The notes under the pieces are model-generated. The model ran no database searches, had not been told where the DNA came from, and saw only the letters and a program-made list of their open reading frames with translations. The translations under genes were made by a program, and so were the position numbers. A stretch of DNA of 56,806 bases from Oscillospiraceae bacterium (GTDB lineage: Bacteria > Bacillota > Clostridia > Oscillospirales > Acutalibacteraceae): assembly GCA_015065965.1 (NCBI GenBank), contig SVPH01000017.1, forward strand, positions 1 through 56,806, given 5' to 3'. Of this stretch, positions 1-9,120 are shown in pieces (within the stretch, counting starts at the first letter, position 1; each line of letters opens with the position of its first letter).

Positions 1-1
1 A

Positions 2-526
2 GCAGATATGAACGTTTACTCAACCTTTCATATCTGCTGGGGTGCACAGGCTGCCCTTTATTACCACTACGGTGTTCCTAAATATCCTCTAAAAGAAAAA
101 CTTTTCGGTGTATTCCCTCATAAATGCCTTGATCCGTATCATCCGCTTATGAGAGGTCTTGACGAGATATTTTACGTGCCTCATTCAAGGCACACAGAGA
201 ATCAAATGAATGACATCGCACTGGTAAAAGATCTTCAGATTCTGTCGCACTCAGAACTAGCAGGCGTTCACCTTATTTCCGATATGGACTGCAGAAACTT
301 TTTTGCAACGGGTCATTCCGAATATGACCGCGAAACGCTGGCAAAGGAATACTTCAGGGATGTTAACAAAGGGCTTGAAATAAAAGTGCCTTATAACTAC
401 TTCCCCGATGATGACCCTAATATGATTCCGCCTGTTACATGGAGAGGAACAGCAAACCTGCTTTTCACAAACTGGCTCAACTATTTTGTATATCAGCGCA
501 CACCTTACGATTTAAGTACATTGTAA
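2..526 (+). CDS. metA: Homoserine O-acyltransferase (MetA), C-terminal part
   Basis: The frame is already open at the window edge, so only the last ~174 residues are present; the full enzyme is usually about 305. The fragment carries the nucleophile region (FHICWGAQ, whose Cys is acylated) and further on the HSEYD motif, which supplies the catalytic His and Glu. The family transfers an acetyl or succinyl group from CoA to the hydroxyl of homoserine, the entry step of methionine synthesis in the cytosol. Most Firmicute members use acetyl-CoA, but the residue that decides the donor lies outside the window. The gene ends at a strong bidirectional hairpin, so it is the last gene of its transcript. 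Confidence 0.93.
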   Translation, partial: ADMNVYSTFHICWGAQAALYYHYGVPKYPLKEKLFGVFPHKCLDPYHPLMRGLDEIFYVPHSRHTENQMNDIALVKDLQILSHSELAGVHLISDMDCRNFFATGHSEYDRETLAKEYFRDVNKGLEIKVPYNYFPDDDPNMIPPVTWRGTANLLFTNWLNYFVYQRTPYDLSTL

Positions 527-534
527 AAAACAAA

Positions 535-554
535 GGGGCGGTTAATTCCGCCCC
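535..554. terminator. Bidirectional terminator between metA and the DUF1294 gene
   Basis: Seven-base GC-rich arms (GGGGCGG / CCGCCCC) enclose a six-base loop. An A-rich stretch lies before it, giving a T-rich tail on the minus strand. It separates two convergent genes and can serve both. Confidence 0.8.
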
Positions 555-559
555 AAACA

Positions 560-850
560 TTAAATAAAATTAAATTTTCCGAATATAATCAAACACGCTA
601 TCGCTGCATGCAGCGCAATTTCAAGCGGCAAACCAATCATAAATTTCATATGCTTGGTTTTATGGCGTATGACTCTCATTGTTACAAACATCGGCAGAGC
701 ACCGCCGAAAAGACCGATAAGCATCAGAGTTGCCTCCGGCACTCTCCACTTGCCCCTTCTGGCAGCGGATTTATCAGCAACGGTTATTATAACCGCAACT
801 ATTCCCATAAGGACAAAATAAATTAACAGTAACTTTGAAAATAACGGCAT
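560..850 (-). CDS. DUF1294 small membrane protein
   Basis: The 96-residue protein has three or four hydrophobic stretches and the DUF1294 layout: a DKSAARRGKWRVPE loop followed by a GLFGGALP helix and an MRVIRHKTKH segment. DUF1294 proteins are inner-membrane proteins of unknown function. An in-frame ATG also exists at 859, but the AAGGA ribosome site touches that codon and is ten bases from the ATG at 850, so 850 is preferred. The gene converges on metA and lies back to back with the GHL10 lipoprotein gene. No function can be read from the context. Confidence 0.8.
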   Translation of the reverse strand: MPLFSKLLLIYFVLMGIVAVIITVADKSAARRGKWRVPEATLMLIGLFGGALPMFVTMRVIRHKTKHMKFMIGLPLEIALHAAIACLIIFGKFNFI

Positions 851-896
851 TTTAAACATTCCTTAAGATATATTTTGGCTGAAAGAGAATATGCTT

Positions 897-2330
897 ATGA
901 AAAAAATAATTCCATTATTGTTGATTATATGCCTTTTACTGCCGTCATGTCAACTGAAAAATCCTCAAATCTCGGATGAAACAACAATTCAGGTTATGGC
1001 AACGACCGCAGCATCGGAAACAACAGACATATATGAAACGGCATATATTCCGTCACAAAGCACAGCACTGACAACAACCCGCATATACGGCACATTGGCA
1101 ACAACATCCGAAAACAAATACACAACATTGTCGGCACAAACAACCCTTCGCCAAACAATCAACTCAACCAAAGCAACAACCAAAAAACATACAACAACTA
1201 CATTAACCGCAACAAAAGCGCAGGTGGCTGAATCAGAACTTCGCGGAGTCTGGATATCCTGCTATGACCACATAAGCGCCGCAAACAAGACAAGAGCGCA
1301 GTATAAATCAGAAACGGACAGCATGTTCAAAAACATAAAAAGCCTCGGACTGAACACTGCTTTTGTACATTTGAGAGCATTTTCTGATGCTTTTTACAAA
1401 TCCGAAATATATCCTTATTCTGCATTTATTGCAGGCAAGGAAGGCGCTGCGTTATCGTTTGACCCGTTTGAGGTTATGCTTGAAAGCGCTGAAACATATG
1501 GTATATCCGTGCACGGCTGGATAAATCCGTTCAGAGTATCGACAAAAAAAGATACAACTCTGCTGAGCGCTAAAAACCCTGCAAAAGCAATTATTGATTC
1601 GGGTAACATAAACGGAGAAATCTGCATTCTTGATAACGGAATTTATTATAATCCTTCATGCACCGAAAATCATAAAAGAATTATTGATGGTGTGCGTGAA
1701 ATCATTCAAAAATACGATATAGACGGCATACACATAGACGATTATTTTTATCCGTCAACAGAGGAAAAGGTTGACAGCCTTCAGTATACTCAATACAAAT
1801 CAGACGGCGGCAAACTCAGCCTTAACGAATGGCGCACAGCAAACGTGAACGCTTTTGTTTCTGCTTTGTATTCAGCCGTTAAGGCACATAACAGCAGCCT
1901 CATTGTAAGCATCAGCCCTTCTGCAAAATTAAGCGAAAACCAAAACAAACATTATGCTGACTGTGAACTGTGGCTTTCAACCAAAGGCTATGCGGATTTG
2001 ATTATTCCTCAGATTTATTTCGGCTTTGAACACGAAACTCTGGGCTTTGAAAACCTGCTCAATCAATGGGGAAAACTGAAGAGAAACTCATCTGTAAAAC
2101 TTGCCTGCGGAATAGCAAGTTATAAATGCGGCACGGCTGATAATTACGCAGGCTCAGGCAAAAACGAATGGCTGAACAATTCGGATATCCTTGCCCGTCA
2201 GGCAGAGCATATAAGAAAAAATCCGAATTACGGCGGCTTTGTGCTGTTCTCATATCAGGATTTAACAAGAACAGGCTGCAAGGCTGAAATTCAGAACTTA
2301 AAAGAAACAATCAACACGGGGAAAAACTAA
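897..2330 (+). CDS. GHL10-type glycoside hydrolase-like lipoprotein
   Basis: The N-terminus is a lipoprotein signal ending in the lipobox LPSC (Cys18 from this start). Residues ~23-106 form a Thr/Ser/Ala-rich linker, probably a wall-spanning stalk. From about residue 114 comes a GHL10 (Pfam PF02638) TIM-barrel domain: ELRGVWISCYDH, then GLNTAFVHLRAF, VHGWINPFR, and DGIHIDDYFYP near the predicted active site. Family members are thought to act on cell-envelope or host polysaccharides; the substrate is not established here. ATG 891 is in frame, but the AAAGAG site is better spaced for 897. The stop overlaps the next start (TAATG), indicating translational coupling with the amidase gene. Confidence 0.88.
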   Translation: MKKIIPLLLIICLLLPSCQLKNPQISDETTIQVMATTAASETTDIYETAYIPSQSTALTTTRIYGTLATTSENKYTTLSAQTTLRQTINSTKATTKKHTTTTLTATKAQVAESELRGVWISCYDHISAANKTRAQYKSETDSMFKNIKSLGLNTAFVHLRAFSDAFYKSEIYPYSAFIAGKEGAALSFDPFEVMLESAETYGISVHGWINPFRVSTKKDTTLLSAKNPAKAIIDSGNINGEICILDNGIYYNPSCTENHKRIIDGVREIIQKYDIDGIHIDDYFYPSTEEKVDSLQYTQYKSDGGKLSLNEWRTANVNAFVSALYSAVKAHNSSLIVSISPSAKLSENQNKHYADCELWLSTKGYADLIIPQIYFGFEHETLGFENLLNQWGKLKRNSSVKLACGIASYKCGTADNYAGSGKNEWLNNSDILARQAEHIRKNPNYGGFVLFSYQDLTRTGCKAEIQNLKETINTGKN

Positions 2331-5245
2331 TGAAAAAAAACAAAATTCTGATTGCCGCAATATCAGGCATAGCGGTTATCATCATCGGCATAGTTGTTGC
2401 CATGTTTGCCACCGGCAAATTCAGTTCGCTCATAAATTCATTTGAGAGTGAACCGACAACAACCGTGCCTGCAGAAACAACACAAGCAATTATTCAGGTT
2501 TCAGGCAGGCCAAAAAGCGTAAAACCGGAATCAATAATCGCAACCGAATACTCCGATTATTCAGAGTCAAGTGCCGAAGATCTTGCAAAGTTTGAAAATT
2601 TGGGTTTTAACACCGTTATTTTTGAACTTAATTCAAACAACACTGAAACCGTGGCATCTCTGCTTGAAATTGCAGGCAAAAACTCGCTTTATTACGGCAT
2701 CTATGCTGATATTTCACAAGGCAGCGATTATCTTACCGACTTCTCAAAAAAACTCAACACCGACTTTATTATTCTGGGCGGTTATGATGAAACGCTTACC
2801 GATTATACCGAAAAAATCAGCACGATATGCAAAACGATAAAAGAAGATATTGACCCTGCAATGAGCATCGGTCTTAAGCCTTCATACACTTCAAAAGCAA
2901 CTCAGGCACTCACAGATATTGTAACAAACGGTAACGCTGATTTTGTTTATCTTTGCCATGAGAGCAAAAAGAACTCTGTTTTTGAATCGGCCCAGGCTGT
3001 GTGGAATGAAGAAACCTGCCCTCTTTGGCTTTGCCACAATCTCAGCGGACTCTCATCATTTTCAACCGATGATGCATCTGCAATGGTTGACCTTATTGCG
3101 GCATCAGCCGATATGTCTATGTGCAAGGCACTTGCATTTACTCCTTTTACCGATATTTCAAAAGCAAGCGGAACATCTGCCGATATTGTTATGAACTATG
3201 TCCGTGAGCGTGACACATATCTGCTTGACAAAAACTTCTCGCTCACAAGCCACAAGAATACCAACATCACGGTTGAGCAGTCAACAATCACTTTCAGAGG
3301 GACAAGCAGCCCTGCACATGAACTCAAATGCAACGGCAAAGTTCTTAATGTTGCAAAAAACGGTGACTTTTCTGTTGACGTCGGTCTTGAAGTCGGCAAA
3401 AACACAATTAAGTTTGAACACAAAAATAAAACTTACACATACACAGTAACCTATAAAATCAAGTTACTTAAATCCGTTTCGCCCGCAGACGATATTTCCG
3501 TTCCGGGAGAAATGCTTGTTGAAGTTTCTGCAATCGCACACAAAAAAGCCTCTGTTTCGGTTGTATTCAACGGCAAAACATACAAGATGACAGCAACAGG
3601 AGGTGCTTCGGACTCCGAAGAAGAAACACCTGATGAATCATCGGATTTCACAACCTTCACAGCAACGCTTGAAACTCCTGCAAGCACCGATAAAGTTCAA
3701 AAACTCGGCAAATATAAAGTTACGGCAAAATACAGTTCTCTTACCGAAACTCTCAGCGGTGCAAACATCAACATTACTGCACAGGAAATTGTTGTTCCTC
3801 CTCCTGTGACACAGCCTGTAACAACAACCACTACAACACAACTTCCGACAACAACGACAACATCGGCTGACGAATCGGGTGAAAACTCCACTGACGTAAC
3901 GCACTCTTCCGGCGAAAGCACATCAGCAACCGTGTCGGAATCCGAATCGGGTAATGTCGGCGGAACATTACAGAAATATTACTACTCGGAAAACTATGGT
4001 CTTGGCACTGCAAGAATTTGCGAAATAATTGACGACTATGTTGAAACATATCCCGGCAATACAACAAGTACGTTTTCAGTTCCCGACTGCTCGCCACTGC
4101 TCAAAGGCACGGTTGATTATGTGAAATCCACCGCCACATATGACGGTGATACATACTATATACTTGCATCGGGTGTTAAAGTTCCTCACTTGCGCGAAGA
4201 GAGGCTGGCAAGCGGCATTGAAGGCAAGATTACCCATGTAAACATAAAAGATGGTTATATTATGCCTAAAAACAATATCAATGTTCTCTCAAGCAGCACA
4301 AACAGCGGTGACACCGTTATTGTTCTTGAAATGAACAGATCCGTTGCCTTCAACGCTTCTCTTTTAGGGCAGACATATACGCTCTATAACGGCAACAAGT
4401 TAAGACCCGTTGTTGTTTCCTCTCTCAACTGTACAGGATTTGAAATTACATTCAGTGACACGGTTTCCGCTCAGGGCAACGTTTCACTGATGAACTCTGT
4501 ATGTAAGAGCGCAAAGTGGTCTTCTGACTCTTCAAAATCAACAGTCACCCTTTCGTTTGAACTTGCTCAGAAAGGTAAGTTCTACGGTTTCCACTATGAA
4601 TACGATAAAAACGGAAATCTTGTTATTACAATAAAACACAAGCCCGCATCATCGCTCAGCGGCTACACAATCATGCTCGATCCCGGTCACGGCGGCATTG
4701 ACCCCGGCGCAGGCTGTGCGGTTTCATCGGCAAGTCTCGGTCAGGAAAAGGATATAAACCTCTCAATAGCAACAAAGGTAAGAGAACTTCTTGAGGCCGA
4801 AGGCGCAAAAGTAATTATGACAAGATCAACGGATAAATGGGTATGCTATGCAGACAGAAACGCTGCCGTACGCAATCAGAACCCTGATATGTTTATTGCA
4901 ATTCACTGCGACTCCAGCAGTTCTGCATCGGCAATGGGCACATCGGCATACTATTACAGAGCCTATTCACAGCCGCTTGCAAAAGAAATCCATGAAAATA
5001 TAGTAAACGCATATAAAAACCAAATTTATAAAGACAGAGATGAAAGCATAAAAAGCAAAATCAGCAGAGGTGCAAACTTCTACGCATTCAGAGTTGCAAG
5101 AGTTGAAGAATGCCCTGCAATACTTATCGAATACGGTTTTGTTTCAAACACTGACGAATGCCAGATTCTTCAGACTGCCGCAAACAGAGATGTTCTTGCT
5201 GCAGCAACCGTACAAGGCATAAAAGATTATATCAGCCAAAGTTAA
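2330..5245 (+). CDS. Membrane-anchored N-acetylmuramoyl-L-alanine amidase with barrel-like N-terminal domain
   Basis: A 971-residue surface protein. Residues ~5-27 form a membrane anchor, followed by a short Thr-rich stretch. Residues ~60-290 look like a divergent TIM barrel resembling the GHL10 domain of its neighbour (LGFNTVIFELNSNN). Beta-rich regions follow, then a Thr/Ser linker at ~494-542. The C-terminal domain (~778-971) is Amidase_3: DPGHGG with His787, Glu806 and His859 as predicted zinc ligands and Glu934 in IEYGF as catalytic residue. It should cut the bond between muramic acid and the stem peptide of peptidoglycan outside the cell. It is coupled to the upstream lipoprotein and overlaps the convergent gene by 14 bases. 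Confidence 0.9.
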   Translation: MKKNKILIAAISGIAVIIIGIVVAMFATGKFSSLINSFESEPTTTVPAETTQAIIQVSGRPKSVKPESIIATEYSDYSESSAEDLAKFENLGFNTVIFELNSNNTETVASLLEIAGKNSLYYGIYADISQGSDYLTDFSKKLNTDFIILGGYDETLTDYTEKISTICKTIKEDIDPAMSIGLKPSYTSKATQALTDIVTNGNADFVYLCHESKKNSVFESAQAVWNEETCPLWLCHNLSGLSSFSTDDASAMVDLIAASADMSMCKALAFTPFTDISKASGTSADIVMNYVRERDTYLLDKNFSLTSHKNTNITVEQSTITFRGTSSPAHELKCNGKVLNVAKNGDFSVDVGLEVGKNTIKFEHKNKTYTYTVTYKIKLLKSVSPADDISVPGEMLVEVSAIAHKKASVSVVFNGKTYKMTATGGASDSEEETPDESSDFTTFTATLETPASTDKVQKLGKYKVTAKYSSLTETLSGANINITAQEIVVPPPVTQPVTTTTTTQLPTTTTTSADESGENSTDVTHSSGESTSATVSESESGNVGGTLQKYYYSENYGLGTARICEIIDDYVETYPGNTTSTFSVPDCSPLLKGTVDYVKSTATYDGDTYYILASGVKVPHLREERLASGIEGKITHVNIKDGYIMPKNNINVLSSSTNSGDTVIVLEMNRSVAFNASLLGQTYTLYNGNKLRPVVVSSLNCTGFEITFSDTVSAQGNVSLMNSVCKSAKWSSDSSKSTVTLSFELAQKGKFYGFHYEYDKNGNLVITIKHKPASSLSGYTIMLDPGHGGIDPGAGCAVSSASLGQEKDINLSIATKVRELLEAEGAKVIMTRSTDKWVCYADRNAAVRNQNPDMFIAIHCDSSSSASAMGTSAYYYRAYSQPLAKEIHENIVNAYKNQIYKDRDESIKSKISRGANFYAFRVARVEECPAILIEYGFVSNTDECQILQTAANRDVLAAATVQGIKDYISQS

Positions 5246-5618
5246 ATCTCTTTCTGACATAATCACTTATCCAAAATGCCGGTATACTTATAAAAAACCA
5301 TGCAAGACAAAACTGAGGGCATATTTGCCCAAACAGATTAAGCGGTTTTTCCGAATAATCCCAAACATTCCATCTGAGTACAACGTTAACTATCATGCCA
5401 ACGCTGAATTCAAGGCTTGTTATAACCGTTGCACCAAGCAGACACCTCGTAATGACGCTCAATCCTCTTGTTTGGTTAATCAGATTTATCAGCATCATAA
5501 CCGCTCCGCCGGTTAAAGCCATTGTCCAGTGGGTATATCCTCTGGCAACAACTTCAATCAGTCCGTAGGTTACTGCTCCTATGGCAAAACACATAAAATA
5601 TTCTTTCACTTTCGACAT
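5232..5618 (-). CDS. PF06541-type (putative ABC-transporter type IV) membrane protein
   Basis: The 128-residue protein has four hydrophobic segments and the family signature near its end (YSEKPLNLFGQICPQFCLAWFFIS), typical of the putative ABC-transporter type IV / CmpB family PF06541. The transporter label is a family name only; no nucleotide-binding subunit lies nearby. The start follows a GGGTGA-type ribosome site. The 3' end overlaps the amidase gene on the other strand by 14 bases, so the two transcripts converge without a terminator between them. It is divergent from the sulfatase operon. Confidence 0.75.
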   Translation of the reverse strand: MSKVKEYFMCFAIGAVTYGLIEVVARGYTHWTMALTGGAVMMLINLINQTRGLSVITRCLLGATVITSLEFSVGMIVNVVLRWNVWDYSEKPLNLFGQICPQFCLAWFFISIPAFWISDYVRKRFNFG

Positions 5619-5657
5619 TGAATCACCCAGTTTATATTTTGCAAAAGAGGTGTTTTT

Positions 5658-6722
5658 ATGCGGCAGATGACCGCCTTAATAAAGCCCGCATCCTCTGCCT
5701 GCAACCTCAGATGCAGTTACTGTTTTTACTGCGACGAGGCTGATGCAAGAGAAAAAAATCAAAATTCATTTATGAGTTGTGAAACAGCGGAAAACATCAT
5801 ATCAAAAATGTTTGATTTCTGCGGAGAAAATTCAACACTCACTTTTATGTTTCAGGGCGGCGAGCCGCTGCTGGCAGGTATTGATTTCTTCAGAAATTTC
5901 ATTGAAACTGCAGAAAAACTCAAAACAGACGGCAGCCGCATTTATTATTCTTTGCAGACTAACGGTACTCTTATTGATGAGAAATTCTGTAAACTGTTTA
6001 AAGAAAACGATTTTCTTGTGGGTGTTTCAATCGACGGCGATAAACCTCTCCATGATAAAAACCGTTCGGATTCTTTTGATAAAGCGATGCACGGTATTGA
6101 ACTTTTAAGAAGCCATAATGTAAGTTTTAACATTCTTTCTGTCATAACTTCGCATACAGATGCAAAAAAACTGTATGATTTTTATATGGCAAACAACTTT
6201 CGGGATGTTCAACCGATTTACTGCCTCGACTCTTTGAGCGGCGACAAAGCAAATTACAGCATTGATGCAAAGCAACTCGCCCGTTTCAAAAAGCGACTTT
6301 TCAACCTGTGGTTTGCAGAGGTTTCAAAAGGCAACCATTTCTATGTGCGTGATTTTGATAATCTGCTTTCCCTTATGACTAAAGGTGTTGCCGAGCAATG
6401 CGGAGCAAGCGGCAGATGCAACGCCCAACTTGTTGTTGAGGCTGACGGTACATGTTACCCGTGCGATTTCTACTGCCTTGATAAGTTTGAATGCCTCAAT
6501 ATAAATCAGGCAGATATAAACGATATATTAAACTGTGACGGTTTAAAGAAATTCTTTGAATTTGACGAGCCCAAAAACAGTCTTTGCGCCACCTGCCACG
6601 TTAAAACTCTTTGCGGCGGAGGATGTAAAAGATACAGAAGCCTTTATAATCAACTTTCAGGATACTGCCCTCAAATGGATTTTATTTTGCATGCGGTTGA
6701 AAAACTGCGCAATGTCAGATAA
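5658..6722 (+). CDS. Anaerobic sulfatase-maturating enzyme (radical SAM/SPASM)
   Basis: Residues 15-22 hold the radical SAM cluster motif CxxxCxxC (CNLRCSYC), followed by an MFQGGEPLL glycine-rich SAM site. The C-terminal half has the Cys-rich SPASM pattern (CGASGRCNAQ, CYPCDFYC, CATCHVKTLCGGGC) that binds two auxiliary 4Fe-4S clusters. At 354 residues it is close to the usual 370-400. The family oxidises an active-site Cys or Ser of sulfatases to formylglycine without oxygen, in the cytosol. The very next gene encodes a Cys-type sulfatase, which fits as its substrate. An AGAGG ribosome site precedes the ATG. The sulfatase start lies 13 bases after the stop. Confidence 0.93.
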   Translation: MRQMTALIKPASSACNLRCSYCFYCDEADAREKNQNSFMSCETAENIISKMFDFCGENSTLTFMFQGGEPLLAGIDFFRNFIETAEKLKTDGSRIYYSLQTNGTLIDEKFCKLFKENDFLVGVSIDGDKPLHDKNRSDSFDKAMHGIELLRSHNVSFNILSVITSHTDAKKLYDFYMANNFRDVQPIYCLDSLSGDKANYSIDAKQLARFKKRLFNLWFAEVSKGNHFYVRDFDNLLSLMTKGVAEQCGASGRCNAQLVVEADGTCYPCDFYCLDKFECLNINQADINDILNCDGLKKFFEFDEPKNSLCATCHVKTLCGGGCKRYRSLYNQLSGYCPQMDFILHAVEKLRNVR

Positions 6723-6735
6723 CGGAGGTATTTTA

Positions 6736-8025
6736 ATGAATAAACCAAATATTATTTTCTATTTTTCAGACCAGCAAAGAGCAGATTCTGCAGGATGCTA
6801 CGGTCAAAAACTTCCCGTAACACCTAATCTTGATGCAATGGCTCAGGAAGGAACTCTTTTTGAAAATGCCTTTACCTGCCAGCCTGTTTGCGGTCCTATG
6901 AGAGCATGTCTGCAAAGCGGTGTTTATGCCTCTCAAAACGGTTGCTACAGAAACGATATTGCTCTTCCGACAGACACAAAGGGCATTGCCCATTATCTGA
7001 CAGAAGCGGGCTATGACACGGCATATATCGGCAAATGGCACCTTGCATCCGATAAAAATCACAGGCTTGCAACCAAACCTACTCCCAAAGAGCGCAGAGG
7101 CGGCTATGACTACTGGAGGGCTGCCGATATCCTTGAATTTACATCCCACGGCTATAACGGTTATGTATTTGATGAAAACAACCAGAGAATAGACTTCAAA
7201 GGTTACAGAGCAGATAATATAAATGATTTTGCAATTGAATATGTAAAGAAACCGCACGACAAACCTTTCTTTATGTTTGTTTCTCAACTTGAACCTCATC
7301 ATCAGAACGACAGACTGCGCTTTGAATCACCAAAGGGTCTAAAAAACAAATTTAAAAACTATGAGGTTCCGGGTGACCTTGTCGGCACACTCGGTGACTG
7401 GCGTTTGCAGATGCCTTCATATCTTGCCTGCTGTAACAGTGTTGACACAAACTTCGGCAAACTTATTCAAGCACTTAAAGATGAAGGTCTTTACGATAAC
7501 ACGGTTATAATCTATACTTCTGACCACGGCTGCCATTTCAGAACACGCAATTTGGAATATAAGCGTTCGTGCCATGACGGCAGCACAAAAGTGCCTCTTG
7601 TTATTACAGGCGGTGCGTTCACCGGCGGCGGCAGAGTCAGCGATCTTGTTTCACTCATTGACCTTCCTGCAACGGTTCTTGACATTGCAGGTGCTGAGAT
7701 TCCCGAACACTTTATGGGCAAGAGCCTTACCGATAAAAAAGGTCATGACAGCGTGTTCATGCAGATTTCAGAAAGCCAGATAGGCAGAGCGGTAAGAACT
7801 GATAAATGGAAATACAGCGTTGCGGCAAAAAACGCAGACAAAGCATTTGCGGACAGGTACACAGAAGACTGTCTTTATGATCTTGAAAAAGATCCTTATG
7901 AAAAGAACAACCTCATTTCTGCGCCTGAATATAAGGAAATCCGTGCAGAACTCCGTAAAATTCTTCTTGAATATATGGTAAAAGCGGGCGAGCCCGTTCT
8001 TGATATAGTAGAAAAGGAGAAATAA
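6736..8025 (+). CDS. Cys-type sulfatase, cytosolic
   Basis: The start is set at the ATG after GGAGG (TAACGGAGGT); longer in-frame extensions run back into the maturase gene and are unlikely. The 429-residue protein opens with PNIIFYFSDQQRADS, the metal-binding start of type I sulfatases. It carries the C-x-P-x-R signature at Cys52 (CGPMRACLQSG), the residue converted to formylglycine. IGKWHL and YTSDHGCH supply further metal and substrate residues. It hydrolyses sulfate esters, probably of sugars. There is no signal peptide, so the substrate must first be imported. It is followed after two bases by a secreted esterase gene in the same operon. Confidence 0.93.
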   Translation: MNKPNIIFYFSDQQRADSAGCYGQKLPVTPNLDAMAQEGTLFENAFTCQPVCGPMRACLQSGVYASQNGCYRNDIALPTDTKGIAHYLTEAGYDTAYIGKWHLASDKNHRLATKPTPKERRGGYDYWRAADILEFTSHGYNGYVFDENNQRIDFKGYRADNINDFAIEYVKKPHDKPFFMFVSQLEPHHQNDRLRFESPKGLKNKFKNYEVPGDLVGTLGDWRLQMPSYLACCNSVDTNFGKLIQALKDEGLYDNTVIIYTSDHGCHFRTRNLEYKRSCHDGSTKVPLVITGGAFTGGGRVSDLVSLIDLPATVLDIAGAEIPEHFMGKSLTDKKGHDSVFMQISESQIGRAVRTDKWKYSVAAKNADKAFADRYTEDCLYDLEKDPYEKNNLISAPEYKEIRAELRKILLEYMVKAGEPVLDIVEKEK

Positions 8026-8027
8026 AA

Positions 8028-9071
8028 ATGAAAAAAATCATTGCAATCATCCTCGCACTAACCTGTCTTGCTGTTTTCCCTGCAAGCGCAAACGCATTGT
8101 CGGTTGAGGGCGGCATTGAACCGCTCAAAGATTTGTTTGTTGCCGGCGAAGGTCCTGTTACCGGAGAATATTCGGTTGACTACAGTTACTATTCACCCGT
8201 AAAAGAAAACGATGCGGCAAAATATCCTCTTGTTGTGTGGCTTCACGGTATGGGTGACGGTTCTGAACCGGGCAAACCCGTTGAGAAAAGTAACATTGCC
8301 TACTGGGCAAGCGACGAATTCCAGAAACGCTTTAAAGATGCAGGCGGTGCATTTATCCTTGCAGCCCGCTCAAGAGAAGAAAACAACATTTTCTGGGGCA
8401 ACGAAATGGTCGAACCGCTCAGAGCAGCAATTGACGATTTTATTGCAAAGAACAACAAAAACATTGATTTGAGCCGAATTTATGTAGGCGGTTATTCAAT
8501 GGGCGGTAAAATGACACTCAAAATGGCAATCGCCTACCCTGAAATGTTTGCGGCGGCATTCCCCATCTGCCCTGCATGGTCACCCTCTGAAGAACTCGCG
8601 GCTAAACTTGCCGATACTCCCGTATGGATAACATCGAGCACCCGTGATCCTCTTGTAAACTATTATCTCGCCGTTTCTCCCACATGGGAAAGGATTGTTA
8701 ACGCATCCAATGTTGCTGACAAATGCAGATTTTCAACCCTTACCAAAGTATGCTATGAAGACGGCAAGGCAACATCAAGCAGCCACCATGCATGGTTTGC
8801 GGTAAACCATGATATGTTTACAAACCTTAACGGCGATTACCATTACATGAAAACCGTTAACGGCATTGGCGAAGAGGTTACTCTTACCTACCCTGACGGA
8901 ATGATTTCATGGCTTTCTGCCCAAACATCAGATTATGACGGCACGCCTTGCAAAGGCATGGGCAATCTGACTGATGCCGAAGGCACGGATGACCTGATAC
9001 ATATCGACGGTTTCTTCGGATTTTTCAAACTTATTTTCAACGCAATTTTAATGATTCTCGGCATAAAATAA
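8028..9071 (+). CDS. Secreted alpha/beta-hydrolase esterase
   Basis: A signal peptide ends near residue 23 (ASANA). The mature protein has an alpha/beta-hydrolase fold of the putative esterase/PHB-depolymerase-like group: LHGMGDG near the oxyanion hole, nucleophile Ser157 in GGYSMGG, and a probable catalytic His in SSHHAWF. Such enzymes remove acyl groups from sugars or other esters outside the cell. A final hydrophobic segment (FFGFFKLIFNAILMILG) may keep it at the membrane. The ribosome site is AAGGAG. Its place after the sulfatase suggests both strip substituents from one imported or surface glycan; that link is inference. Confidence 0.8.
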   Translation: MKKIIAIILALTCLAVFPASANALSVEGGIEPLKDLFVAGEGPVTGEYSVDYSYYSPVKENDAAKYPLVVWLHGMGDGSEPGKPVEKSNIAYWASDEFQKRFKDAGGAFILAARSREENNIFWGNEMVEPLRAAIDDFIAKNNKNIDLSRIYVGGYSMGGKMTLKMAIAYPEMFAAAFPICPAWSPSEELAAKLADTPVWITSSTRDPLVNYYLAVSPTWERIVNASNVADKCRFSTLTKVCYEDGKATSSSHHAWFAVNHDMFTNLNGDYHYMKTVNGIGEEVTLTYPDGMISWLSAQTSDYDGTPCKGMGNLTDAEGTDDLIHIDGFFGFFKLIFNAILMILGIK

Positions 9072-9080
9072 ACAAACAAA

Positions 9081-9107
9081 AACGGCAGTTCGTAATGAAC
9101 TGCCGTT
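9081..9107. terminator. Bidirectional terminator after the esterase operon
   Basis: Eleven-base perfect arms (AACGGCAGTTC) flank a five-base loop, with A-rich and T-rich flanks. It separates convergent genes. Almost the same stem recurs at 16214-16242. Confidence 0.85.
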
Positions 9108-9120
9108 AACTATTTTATTT

